In this document: one piece after another, positions 18,025 to 25,469 of the stretch
Layout: each line of letters starts with the position of its first letter
Position numbering within the stretch: the first letter of the stretch is position 1
Assembly (NCBI GenBank): GCA_039808985.1
Contig: JBDHUC010000004.1
Coordinates: 28,727-92,726 of the forward strand
Direction of reading: 5' to 3'
Source of the DNA: SXRF01 sp039808985
GTDB lineage: Bacteria > Pseudomonadota > Alphaproteobacteria > Rickettsiales > SXRF01
DNA length: 64,000 bases
Notes under the pieces: generated by a model
Told to the model about the DNA's origin: nothing
The model's database searches: none
What the model saw: only the letters and a program-made list of their open reading frames with translations
Made by a program: the position numbers and the translations under genes

Positions 18025-18980
18025 CCCGCCGTCCATGGGAAGATTTCGTCAATGCGCGCTCTCAGGCAAGTGGCGCTGCCGATATCCCTCCTGCCGATCT
18101 TGTAGATATGGAAGCCATGAACCACCCTTCCCTTATAATTTGCCTTGCTTATGCGCAGGAAGAATTAATTTACGATGCGCAGAATAAAATAATAAAAGTC
18201 GATAGCAAAACCTATTCTGTTACCCATCGCAATGAGCGCGTAAACAAGTTTGGCCTGGCCTACCGGCCAGATGCGAGCTTCTGGCTGCATAAAACCCTTG
18301 CCAGTATTATTGTCGGAGCAGCAGAGCATCTCCATAAAACCTACGGCTGGCGCACAGTTCTATATGACGGGCTGCGCACAGTTGAAGGCGCATTCGCGCT
18401 GTATAACTTCGCAACCGATGACGATCTGGCGGCAAACCTCCTCGCCATGCCGGGAAAAAGCGCGCATAATAAGGGGCTGGCGGTTGACAGCATGATGGTT
18501 GATGAAAACGGTTTTGAAATAGAAATGGGCGGACATTTCGACCATCTCGATATGTCAACCAATGGCCGCGCATACAACGGCGATAAGATTTCTGAAACCG
18601 CAAAGAAAAACCGTATCATCCGCGAAGCAGCATTCCTGCGTTCGGCATTTTCGCAAAATCTTTTAATAGCCCCGCTACGCAATGAATTCTGGGATGACCG
18701 CCTGCCCGAAAACCACGAGGATCTATGGCGGGTTTTAGATAGCGCGGCGCGCTGCATCGGCCTTGAATATGAGGCGCCAGATAAAGAAAAATGGAATTAT
18801 TCTGATTTTCTTGCCAATTGGAAAAAAATTTTCACTGGCCATGAGAAAAATCTTGAAGGAATAATTGGCCATGCTATGCCACCGCTTATTGAAAAACCGG
18901 AATTTTATCACGGTAATTATCACCCGATTTATGACACCGCTTTAAAAGAAAGTGGAAAAAACCTAACTTTGGTAGCCTAA
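18021..18980 (+). CDS. M15-type D-Ala-D-Ala dipeptidase-like protein
   Basis: 319 residues resembling the VanX/DdpX branch of M15 peptidases, which cleave D-alanyl-D-alanine. Recognisable parts are WRTVLYDGLRTVEGAFALY (the usual YDGYRP region), SAHNKGLAVDSMM (zinc-binding His and Asp) and EMGGHFDHLDM. The usual ExWH motif with catalytic Glu and third zinc ligand reads NEFWDDR, so the Glu may be kept but the expected His is Asp. Activity is therefore doubtful, or another residue (the His in ENHEDLW) takes over. There is no obvious signal peptide. It is coupled to trpC by a four-base overlap. The last codons lie in a 14-base tandem repeat shared with the converging ELM1 gene. Confidence 0.75.
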   Translation: MTRRPWEDFVNARSQASGAADIPPADLVDMEAMNHPSLIICLAYAQEELIYDAQNKIIKVDSKTYSVTHRNERVNKFGLAYRPDASFWLHKTLASIIVGAAEHLHKTYGWRTVLYDGLRTVEGAFALYNFATDDDLAANLLAMPGKSAHNKGLAVDSMMVDENGFEIEMGGHFDHLDMSTNGRAYNGDKISETAKKNRIIREAAFLRSAFSQNLLIAPLRNEFWDDRLPENHEDLWRVLDSAARCIGLEYEAPDKEKWNYSDFLANWKKIFTGHEKNLEGIIGHAMPPLIEKPEFYHGNYHPIYDTALKESGKNLTLVA

Positions 18981-19003
18981 CTTTTGTAGCCTAACTTTTG
19001 TTT
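18962..19003. repeat. Three tandem copies of a 14-base unit at the convergent gene ends
   Basis: The unit is CCTAACTTTTGTAG, with small changes in the first and third copies. The array contains the stop codon of the M15-like gene (plus strand) and the stop and last codons of the ELM1 gene (minus strand). Confidence 0.8.
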
Positions 19004-19909
19004 AACTTCTGCCGCCAGTTTTTCCATCTCATCGCCTTTTATCAGCAGGCGCGACTTTATCATCTCACCAAAATTATATGGCTTGGTGTTTTTATGGCCT
19101 TCCAGGTCAATTATTGTAACCGGCTTTCCAGTTGAAAATGCCTCGCTCATCATATTTACCGAGTCGTTGGTTACTAATATTTTATCGGCGCAGGCAAGCA
19201 TCCCCATATAGGGATTCTGTCCTTTGCCATCATAAATATATACACGTTTATTGCCTGCAAACGCCTGCCTCAACGCCACAATATTATCAGCGCCCGTGCG
19301 CCGCGAAGTGGTTATGAGCAACGAGCCTTGCGTTTTCCCAACCACATCCCCTATTTGTTTGATTACATCAAGCATGCGCGCCGCCGTAAGCCTATATTTA
19401 TTGGTAGAGCCACCAAGCAGGACAGCAATATGTGGCTTGGGATAAGCCGCAAAAATATCTGCAAATTTATCATGCGCTGCCGCCAGAGCTTCTGGGCTTA
19501 TATTATGCAGGGCAAAAAGGGTTTTTATTACATTTTTTCCTTCCACCCTGTCATGCTGCATGGCAACCACTACATCGAAATTATCCGGCGGCATCTGCGG
19601 GTCCTGTATATGGATTGCACGAATTTTTGGCTCACGCATTTTAAGGCCTGCGCAAACCAGCGCCGCCTTGCGCCCACAACTTATCACAAGGTCAGGATAA
19701 GGCTCAGCAATAGCACCCTGCTCTTTAACCATGTGCGCAAGTATAAAATCTTTTAGAACGCCACCAAGTATAATATTAGGCAGGAACGACCATGGCTTTT
19801 TCAGCGCAATAACTTTCATATCGACTTCCAAACCCATAGCAGTAGCTAATGACCTGACCTGGGCAACCATGCCAGCGCTACCATCGGTTATTCCCCAGCA
19901 AGTGGTCAT
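18977..19909 (-). CDS. ELM1/GtrOC1 family putative glycosyltransferase
   Basis: 310 residues of the family annotated as mitochondrial fission ELM1 (DUF1022), common in alphaproteobacteria. Signatures: CWGITDGSAGMVAQVRSLA at the N-terminus, PDLVISCGRKAALVCAGLKM in the middle, then LLGGSTNKYRL and ILVTNDSVNMMSEAFSTGKP, the last like the nucleotide-sugar site of GT-B glycosyltransferases. Function in bacteria is unproven; an envelope glycan role is inference. The 3' end overlaps the convergent M15-like gene by four bases within a tandem repeat, and the 5' end overlaps radC by four bases. Confidence 0.85.
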   Translation of the reverse strand: MTTCWGITDGSAGMVAQVRSLATAMGLEVDMKVIALKKPWSFLPNIILGGVLKDFILAHMVKEQGAIAEPYPDLVISCGRKAALVCAGLKMREPKIRAIHIQDPQMPPDNFDVVVAMQHDRVEGKNVIKTLFALHNISPEALAAAHDKFADIFAAYPKPHIAVLLGGSTNKYRLTAARMLDVIKQIGDVVGKTQGSLLITTSRRTGADNIVALRQAFAGNKRVYIYDGKGQNPYMGMLACADKILVTNDSVNMMSEAFSTGKPVTIIDLEGHKNTKPYNFGEMIKSRLLIKGDEMEKLAAEVKQKLGYKS

Positions 19910-20625
19910 ATGATCCCTTTTGATTTAAAGGAAAAATATTCTTTTTTGCTGATTATAACATGGTCATGAACCTCAATCCCCAATGGTTTAGCAACGCTTA
20001 TTATGAATTTAGTTACGTTCACATCATCCTTGCTGGGATTTACATCACCACTTGGATGGTTATGCACCAGTATTATGCTTGATGCGCCCAGCTCCAGCGC
20101 ACGTTTCACAACTTCACGCGGATAAATCGGCGTATGGTTAACTGTGCCTTTCTGCTGCTGTTCGTCAGCAATCAGCTCCAGCATATGATTTAAAAATAAT
20201 ATATGGAAAACTTCATTCTGCTTATGGCCGATATTTATGCGCAGGTAATCAAGCAGTTGCGTCCAGCTTTTGATAACCGGGCTGGAAATAATCTGTTCCT
20301 TTAGCAATCTTTCGGCAGCGTGGCGCGTAACTTTTATAGCCGCAACCGCAGCCTCATTTACACCTTCCACCTTTAGCAATTCCGAAGGCGGAGCATTTAA
20401 AACCCTTGCAAAACTTCCAAACGCCGCAAGCAATGATTTAGCAAGCGGCTTCACATCACCAATCGGCTTTGCCGGGAATAATATAAGCTCCATTATTTCA
20501 TAATCGGCAAATGATGATGGCTCGTTGTTCAAAAACCTATCGCGCAGGCGCTTCCTGTGCCCGGCGTAATGCGGTTTGGCAGCCACTTCCTTAACAGTTT
20601 TTTCTATAACTTCTTCTTCAGTCAT
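19906..20625 (-). CDS. radC: RadC/JAB-domain family protein
   Basis: 239 residues. An N-terminal helix-hairpin-helix-like region (KSLLAAFGSFARVLNAPPSE, LKVEGVNEAAVAAIK) is followed by the JAB/MPN metalloprotease-like domain with the metal motif HNHPSGDVNPSKDD. Named RadC historically, but a DNA-repair role is not established and the biochemical activity is unknown. Its stop overlaps the ELM1 start in a four-base overlap, so the two are co-translated. A palindromic repeat lies just upstream. Confidence 0.9.
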   Translation of the reverse strand: MTEEEVIEKTVKEVAAKPHYAGHRKRLRDRFLNNEPSSFADYEIMELILFPAKPIGDVKPLAKSLLAAFGSFARVLNAPPSELLKVEGVNEAAVAAIKVTRHAAERLLKEQIISSPVIKSWTQLLDYLRINIGHKQNEVFHILFLNHMLELIADEQQQKGTVNHTPIYPREVVKRALELGASSIILVHNHPSGDVNPSKDDVNVTKFIISVAKPLGIEVHDHVIISKKEYFSFKSKGII

Positions 20626-20636
20626 TTGTAGCTAAT

Positions 20637-20672
20637 TGTCATTGCGAGGAGTGTAAGCGAGGTGGCAATCCA
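20637..20672. repeat. Short palindromic repeat, TGTCATTGCGAG type
   Basis: TGTCATTGCGAGGAG and GGTGGCAATCCA form the two arms of a small imperfect hairpin. Similar TCATTGCGAG...GCAATCC repeats are widespread in proteobacterial and rickettsial genomes. Only one copy was noticed in this window. Confidence 0.55.
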
Positions 20673-20718
20673 CAGCGCCGCAGCCGACTATATCAAAAAT
20701 TATTTATGGGAAACAGTC

Positions 20719-21285
20719 TTATATTTGCACTTTTTTAGCAGTCCCGGCGGGGCTGGCCGCTGGCTGCCCGGCTTCTTTTACATCAGCGACAGAAAGTTTC
20801 GGTGTATCAATTTCCATGGATAACTTCCTGGCCTTACGCTCATTGGACATATCAATGATAAAATTCCCTATTTTATTAATAGCCTCGCTAGAAAAACTAA
20901 TGCCTTGTCTGCTTTCATCATATTCACAATCAACAACTAAATGTTTTTCTTTTTTTAATTTCTCAGTTGGATGATAAGAATGATCAGCTGTGCTTTCATT
21001 ATATTTTATGCTGCCGATAGTAATCGTACCATTTCTATTATCAGCATTGCTTTCACTTACCTTGCCAAGCGCTATGCCCACCGGGTTATTTTTACTGTCA
21101 AATAAAGCAAAAGCTATTAAATAGCCATCTTTTGGTTCCGTAGAAAAATCAGATTCTTTAATATTATAATGTTGAAACATTTTAGGCGGAACCAGCACAA
21201 GCCTGGCAGTATCATCACCAAGCTCCACGCCATGGGACGACCTTGTAACTTTAATCTTTTCTATCTCGCCAGTGTTTTTTATCAT
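20719..21285 (-). CDS. Unknown protein, paralogue of the next gene upstream
   Basis: Not recognised. About 188 residues from ATG 21285, which has an AGGG nine bases upstream; an upstream TTG at 21294 is possible. There is no signal peptide or membrane helix. The central segment ALFDSKNNPVGIALGKVSE, followed by ITIGSIKYNE, matches the neighbour's AVLDKKHELVGVALGRVEG and ITVDRIQFND, so the two arose by duplication and share a beta-rich domain. The C-terminus is Ala/Pro/Ser-rich (AGQPAASPAGTAKK). The stop of the upstream paralogue is only 12 bases before this start. With the T4SS in the window, a secreted protein is possible but untested. Confidence 0.65.
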   Translation of the reverse strand: MIKNTGEIEKIKVTRSSHGVELGDDTARLVLVPPKMFQHYNIKESDFSTEPKDGYLIAFALFDSKNNPVGIALGKVSESNADNRNGTITIGSIKYNESTADHSYHPTEKLKKEKHLVVDCEYDESRQGISFSSEAINKIGNFIIDMSNERKARKLSMEIDTPKLSVADVKEAGQPAASPAGTAKKVQI

Positions 21286-21297
21286 ATTACGCAAGCC

Positions 21298-21885
21298 CTA
21301 AACCGCAAGGTTAGGTTTTGATTGTATCAAGGCAGGGTTCCCGGCTGGCGTAGATGGAGATGAGGTTGGGGAAGCGCTAGCCACTTCGTATTTCTGCATG
21401 TTATTTGGCACAAGGGCAGATAATCCATGTCCTTTTATTAGGTTATCACGATGTTTATTAACAGCATCTTGAACAGCTTTACTTAGTTTTTCAGCGCCAG
21501 CCTCTTCAATCTTTTGATGCCCATCTTCAGATTTCACACCGACAGTAATCTTACTTCCAAATTTTTCTAAATTGCCATCATTAAATTGAATACGGTCAAC
21601 AGTAATGCCATTACCTTCCACCCTTCCCAGTGCTACACCGACCAGTTCATGCTTCTTATCTAAAACAGCAATCGCTACCGCACTTCCACCACCAAAATTC
21701 GGCCTTTCAGGAAAATTCTTACCATCTAGTCCCCATGTATCAATACCACTACCCTTAATGATAATAAGGTGATTTCCGTCCTTAGTGTCAGTAGGGAAAA
21801 CCGCCTCAGCCCTGCCATTCTGGCCTTTTATAGTATATTCAGTAGGGTTTTCTTTTTTAAGATTCAGCGAATCTGGTTTTGGCAT
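21298..21885 (-). CDS. Unknown protein, first of a paralogous pair
   Basis: Not recognised. 195 residues; ATG 21885 is supported by a GGAGA site six bases upstream. The soluble domain contains VALGRVEGNGITVDRIQFND, shared with the downstream paralogue, and ends in a Ser/Thr/Pro-rich tail (ASASPTSSPSTPAGNP). The conserved VGxALGxV strand is the best handle for a profile search. The pair is followed on the same strand by radC, but a repeat and about 90 bases intervene. It is probably lineage-specific. Confidence 0.65.
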   Translation of the reverse strand: MPKPDSLNLKKENPTEYTIKGQNGRAEAVFPTDTKDGNHLIIIKGSGIDTWGLDGKNFPERPNFGGGSAVAIAVLDKKHELVGVALGRVEGNGITVDRIQFNDGNLEKFGSKITVGVKSEDGHQKIEEAGAEKLSKAVQDAVNKHRDNLIKGHGLSALVPNNMQKYEVASASPTSSPSTPAGNPALIQSKPNLAV

Positions 21886-22020
21886 ATCAAATCTCCATTT
21901 TATTTATGCCAGTATAATATCATACTGAACCATAAATAATATTAAGCTTTTGTGACATTGTATCCGCCCTGCGCCACAACAGGCAACATATTGAAATATA
22001 ATTATTATCAACAAGTAAAC

Positions 22021-22107
22021 GTCATCCTGTGGACGGCGAAGCCGTAGCACAGGATCTGTTCAACAACCCTGAGATCCTGCGCAATGCTTACGCATTCGCA
22101 GGATGAC
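22021..22107. repeat. PE-A palindromic element, intergenic reference copy
   Basis: GTCATCCTGT to GCAGGATGAC, two hairpins joined at ACAGGATCT...GATCCTGCG. The first hairpin loop carries GGCGAAGCCG and the second CAATGCTTACGCATT. It is the cleanest copy for defining the family and lies just beyond the map stop codon. Confidence 0.85.
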
Positions 22108-22127
22108 ACCCCACACTCACACTAGCC

Positions 22128-22922
22128 CTAATATGGCGGGAAATTCAGCCCCTTGGGCGAAGATGTAAAAATCTCATAGCCATTGGCGGTAACGCCGATA
22201 GTATGCTCGAACTGCGCCGAGAGCGATTTATCGCGGGTGGTAACGGTCCAGCCGTCGTGCCTGTTGAGGATGGTTGCGTAATCCCCGGCATTTATCATCG
22301 GCTCCACGGTGAAAAACATCCCCTCCTGTAAAACCGGGGAATATCCATCCTCATAATAATGCAGGATGCTTGGCGCGGTATGGAATATCTTGCCGATCCC
22401 ATGCCCGCAATAATCGCGCACCACTGAATATCCGTGCTTTTCCGCATATTCCTGAATAGCGCGGCCAATATCGTTTACCTTCGCGCCCGGCTTCACCTGT
22501 TCAATTCCCAGCATCATCGAATCATATGTTATCTGCGTAAGCCTTTTGGCTTTTATCGGTGGGCTGCCTGCCCAGTACATGCGGCTAGTGTCGCCGTGCC
22601 AGCCATCGACAATAACCGTCACGTCAACATTAACAATATCCCCGTCTTTCAGCCGGTAATCTCCGGGAATCCCATGGCAGACCACATGGTTCACCGAGGT
22701 ACATATCGAGCGCGGGAACCCACGGTAATTAAGCGGCGCAGGGATTGCCCCCGCCCCTATTATCATTTCATGGCACAGATCATTTATCTCCTGCGTGGTA
22801 ACACCCGGCGCAACATGCCCGGCTACCATATCCAGTACTTCCGCCGCCAGCTTACCGGCGCGGCGCATTCCCTCATAGTCAGAGGCCGTATGAATTGTTA
22901 TTTTTCTGTTATCGTCTTCCAA
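22128..22922 (-). CDS. map: Type I methionine aminopeptidase
   Basis: 264 residues. It removes the initiator methionine from nascent proteins. The metal ligands of the family are visible: Asp in IVNVDVTVIVDGWHGDTSRM, His in YCGHGIGKIFH, Glu in FFTVEPMINAG and the final Glu in SAQFEHTIGVT. There is no zinc-finger extension, so it is the short MetAP1a type. The first in-frame start before the conserved domain is TTG at 22922; no ATG fits, so a TTG start is likely. It is divergent from the MoaB/CinA-type gene, with about 90 bases between. Confidence 0.93.
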   Translation of the reverse strand: MEDDNRKITIHTASDYEGMRRAGKLAAEVLDMVAGHVAPGVTTQEINDLCHEMIIGAGAIPAPLNYRGFPRSICTSVNHVVCHGIPGDYRLKDGDIVNVDVTVIVDGWHGDTSRMYWAGSPPIKAKRLTQITYDSMMLGIEQVKPGAKVNDIGRAIQEYAEKHGYSVVRDYCGHGIGKIFHTAPSILHYYEDGYSPVLQEGMFFTVEPMINAGDYATILNRHDGWTVTTRDKSLSAQFEHTIGVTANGYEIFTSSPKGLNFPPY

Positions 22923-23013
22923 ACTTATATCTTTCTGCTACGCAAAATCCATATGTGACAAAGCCAATTTTTACAATTACTATAATGAAGTATTTATCAG
23001 GGATATTAACATT

Positions 23014-23766
23014 ATGCAAACTGCAAAAACCTCATATACAGCCTGCCTTATTATAATAGGCAATGAGATACTTTCCGGGCGCACACAGGATAAGAATATC
23101 CAGTATATTGCATCCGGTCTTAATGATGCCGGGGTTAAACTCTCCGAAGTCCGTGTTATCCCCGATATTAACCAAACCATTATAAATACAGTAAAATCCT
23201 GCTCTGAGCTATTCGATTATGTTTTCACAACAGGCGGCATAGGCCCTACCCATGACGATATAACCAGCGAAGCCATAGCGCAGGCTTTTTCTGTTCCACT
23301 GGAACGTAACAAGGAAGCAGAAGCCATCCTGGAAAAACATTATGGCCGGGAAAAATTAAATGCCGCCCGCCTTAAAATGGCCGATATACCAGCAGGGGCA
23401 AAGCTTATATATAATCCGGTCAGCGCCGCGCCCGGCTTCATAATCAGCAATATTTATGTAATGGCAGGGGTTCCAGGCATCATGCAGGCCATGTTCGACA
23501 GCATAAAGGGCAAGCTGCGCGGCGGGGCAAAAACCCTGTCCAAAACTATTTCTGTTTATATGACCGAGGGCTATATTGCCGAAGGTATGGCAAGCATCCA
23601 GAATAAATATCCCAATGTCGAAATCGGCAGCTACCCCTTCATAAAAAACCAGAAGCTGGGAACGAGTTTGGTATGCCGCGCAACCGACCCACAAATGCTG
23701 GATTCATGCTACGCAGAACTCAAAACTTTCCTTATGGGCTTTAAATCAGAAATCGAGGAGGAGTAG
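23014..23766 (+). CDS. Molybdopterin-binding (MoaB/CinA N-terminal) domain protein
   Basis: 250 residues. It is a MoCF-type fold, with TACLIIIGNEILSGRTQDKN, FTTGGIGPTHDDITSEAIA and VYVMAGVPGIMQAMFDSI-like segments typical of the CinA N-terminal domain. The CinA C-terminal deamidase domain is absent, which is the usual form in many alphaproteobacteria. Family members bind pterin or act in nucleotide-derivative clean-up; the precise role here is unknown. The start is supported by an AGGGA site upstream. It is followed by a repeat block and the convergent rnd gene. Confidence 0.85.
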   Translation: MQTAKTSYTACLIIIGNEILSGRTQDKNIQYIASGLNDAGVKLSEVRVIPDINQTIINTVKSCSELFDYVFTTGGIGPTHDDITSEAIAQAFSVPLERNKEAEAILEKHYGREKLNAARLKMADIPAGAKLIYNPVSAAPGFIISNIYVMAGVPGIMQAMFDSIKGKLRGGAKTLSKTISVYMTEGYIAEGMASIQNKYPNVEIGSYPFIKNQKLGTSLVCRATDPQMLDSCYAELKTFLMGFKSEIEEE

Positions 23767-23774
23767 ACTGTATT

Positions 23775-23826
23775 GTCATACTGCGAATGCGTAATCATTG
23801 AGCAGGATCTCAGGATTATTGAGCAG
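23775..23826. repeat. Truncated PE-A copy
   Basis: It matches one hairpin of PE-A in the inverted orientation (GTCATACTGCGAATGCG, GCAGGATCTCAGGATT) and is cut off next to the first 23-base direct repeat at the rnd 3' end. Confidence 0.6.
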
Positions 23827-23827
23827 A

Positions 23828-23850
23828 TTACTCCACCTCCTCAAAAACCA
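23828..23850. repeat. Direct repeat 1 of the rnd-end insertion (23 bp)
   Basis: Perfect copy of 23959-23981. Both begin TTACTCCACCTCC, which on the minus strand encodes the last residues and stop of rnd. The two copies bracket a 108-bp insert. Confidence 0.9.
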
Positions 23851-23958
23851 TTCTTGTCATTCCCGCCTTGAGCGGGAATCCAGAAACAAACCCATCGTAA
23901 TAAATTGTAGCGCTACCTACCCGCCTACGCGACATGACAAGTAGAGGCTGTGATACCA
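23851..23958. mobile_element. Small non-coding insert flanked by 23-bp target duplication
   Basis: The insert contains a TTGTCA-type element: CTTGTCAT at 23853-23860 and its inverse ATGACAAG at 23934-23941. Inside is a short hairpin, TTCCCGCC...AGCGGGAA. With the perfect direct repeats outside, this has the structure of a short transposed element without a gene. Related ends occur at 4209, 54277 and 56566. Confidence 0.75.
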
Positions 23959-23981
23959 TTACTCCACCTCCTCAAAAACCA
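23959..23981. repeat. Direct repeat 2 of the rnd-end insertion (contains rnd stop)
   Basis: Second copy of the 23-base repeat. It carries the current rnd stop codon and last codons, so the insertion left the rnd reading frame intact. Confidence 0.9.
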
Positions 23982-25110
23982 CCTGCTTGGTTTTGGGATT
24001 GAGCGAAAGCTTCAGCTTTCCTTGCAAAAGCAGTTGCGCCTCGCGCCCGAACACATCATTGCGCCAGCCCTGCAATACCATTATATCAGTTTTCCCAAGC
24101 GCCAGCGCTTCCAATTCATCCTTCCCGGTTATAAGCGGCGCGGCGATACCATGCACATCGGCTTTAACTTTCAGCAAAAGCTGGAGCATAGCAACCAAGC
24201 TGGTGATATTTTCCGGCGGCTTGCGCGATTTACCTACCTGCGGCCATTCGGTCTGCGGCAGTGCAAGCGCAGCTTCTACGCAGGCAAAAACCTGGTCGGC
24301 CTTTGTTTTGGAAAGATTCTTATCAACACTACGCATACGCGCCAGGTCAGCGGCTTTACGCGGCAGTGCCGATGCCAGCTCCACTAACGCTTCATCTTTT
24401 AATATCCTCCCGCGCGGCACATCATTCTTACGCGCTTCGATCTCGCGCCACTGTGCCAGCTCGCGCAGAACAGCTAAATGTTTAGGGCGCATAGTTCCGT
24501 ATTTTAATCTCTTCCACGCATTGTTCGGCTCTATCTGGTAAAGTGCCGGGTCGGAAAGCTGGATATGTTCCTCGGCTATCCATGATGTCCGCCCTGCTTC
24601 TTCGATCTGTTTTTTCAGGCTCTCATAGATCGTACGCAGGAAGGTAACATCGGAAAGCGCGTAAGTGAGTTGCTTTTCTGTAAGCGGGCGCGCTGACCAA
24701 TCAGTAAAACGTGAACTTTTATCAAGATCCTGCCCCACTATCTTGTTCACCAGAGTTTCATAAGAAACCGATTCGCCATAACCACACACCGAAGCCGCGA
24801 TCTGAGTATCAAAAATATTTACCGGTATCGCCCCCGAAAGCAGGTAGAAAATTTCAATATCCTGACGGCAGGCATGGAAAACTTTTACCAGATCAGGTTT
24901 TTGCAATAGTGCAAATACAGGCTCAAGCTTAATCCCTGCTGCCAGCGGATCTATTATCGCTGCATCATCTTTTCCGGCTATCTGTATCAGGCATAATTTA
25001 GGAAAATATGTCTTGTCGCGGATAAATTCTGTATCCACGGTGACATATGCCCCGGCTTCCACCTGCGCGCAAAATTTTGTAAGTTCTGATTGTTTAGTTA
25101 TAAGATTCAT
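23959..25110 (-). CDS. rnd: Ribonuclease D
   Basis: About 383 residues; ATG 25110 is preferred over an upstream TTG at 25128. It is a 3'-to-5' exoribonuclease of tRNA maturation. The DEDDy exonuclease motifs are visible: VTVDTEFIRDKTYFPKLCLI (Exo I), VFHACRQDIEIFYLL (Exo II) and TYALSDVTFL (Exo III with Tyr). The HRDC region (WREIEARKNDVPRGRILKDE) follows, and the C-terminal extension is normal for the alphaproteobacterial form. The last seven codons and stop fall in a 23-base sequence repeated directly 131 bases further on, evidence of an insertion exactly at the gene end. Confidence 0.93.
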   Translation of the reverse strand: MNLITKQSELTKFCAQVEAGAYVTVDTEFIRDKTYFPKLCLIQIAGKDDAAIIDPLAAGIKLEPVFALLQKPDLVKVFHACRQDIEIFYLLSGAIPVNIFDTQIAASVCGYGESVSYETLVNKIVGQDLDKSSRFTDWSARPLTEKQLTYALSDVTFLRTIYESLKKQIEEAGRTSWIAEEHIQLSDPALYQIEPNNAWKRLKYGTMRPKHLAVLRELAQWREIEARKNDVPRGRILKDEALVELASALPRKAADLARMRSVDKNLSKTKADQVFACVEAALALPQTEWPQVGKSRKPPENITSLVAMLQLLLKVKADVHGIAAPLITGKDELEALALGKTDIMVLQGWRNDVFGREAQLLLQGKLKLSLNPKTKQVVFEEVE

Positions 25111-25235
25111 GGGGCTTTTATAGTGCAAAACTCAACAAAAGCCAGAGGCTTTGCATAAAATAGCTATAATTGTGAGTTTCCGGTTGGTTTGACGGCAAAT
25201 TATGATATATTAACATTATTTAACGGAGCTATTTA

Positions 25236-25469
25236 ATGCCAAAAGAGCGCAAAACGTCAATTACCTATTATAGCTGGGAAGGCGATGCCTGCCGTGTGCA
25301 TGAGGATGAAATGGGCAATATGGAAGCCGATATTTATCGTGCAGGAACAGGCACTGTGCCCGTAAAACCTTATGATGTCATTGATAATAGCAGGCGCATA
25401 AGTGAAGAAGAATATAAAGATATCGTTCTAGAAGAAATAGAATACCATAAGAAAAAAACTGGGAAATAA
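25236..25469 (+). CDS. Small acidic unknown protein
   Basis: Not recognised. 77 residues, rich in Glu, Asp and Tyr, no membrane helix. The N-terminus is MPKERKTSITYYSWEGDACR and the C-terminus EEIEYHKKKTGK. An ACGGAG ribosome site lies about eight bases before the ATG. Its stop overlaps the start of the 507-residue gene by one base, so the two are translationally coupled. A small acidic partner upstream of a large putative secreted or toxic protein would fit a chaperone or antidote, but that is inference from size, charge and position only. TTAACATTATTTAAC just upstream is a palindromic site that could bind a regulator. Confidence 0.6.
   Translation: MPKERKTSITYYSWEGDACRVHEDEMGNMEADIYRAGTGTVPVKPYDVIDNSRRISEEEYKDIVLEEIEYHKKKTGK

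Noticed and set aside
18962..19003. Tandem repeats as a CRISPR remnant
   Set aside because: Units are contiguous with no spacers, only 14 bases long, and no cas genes are present.
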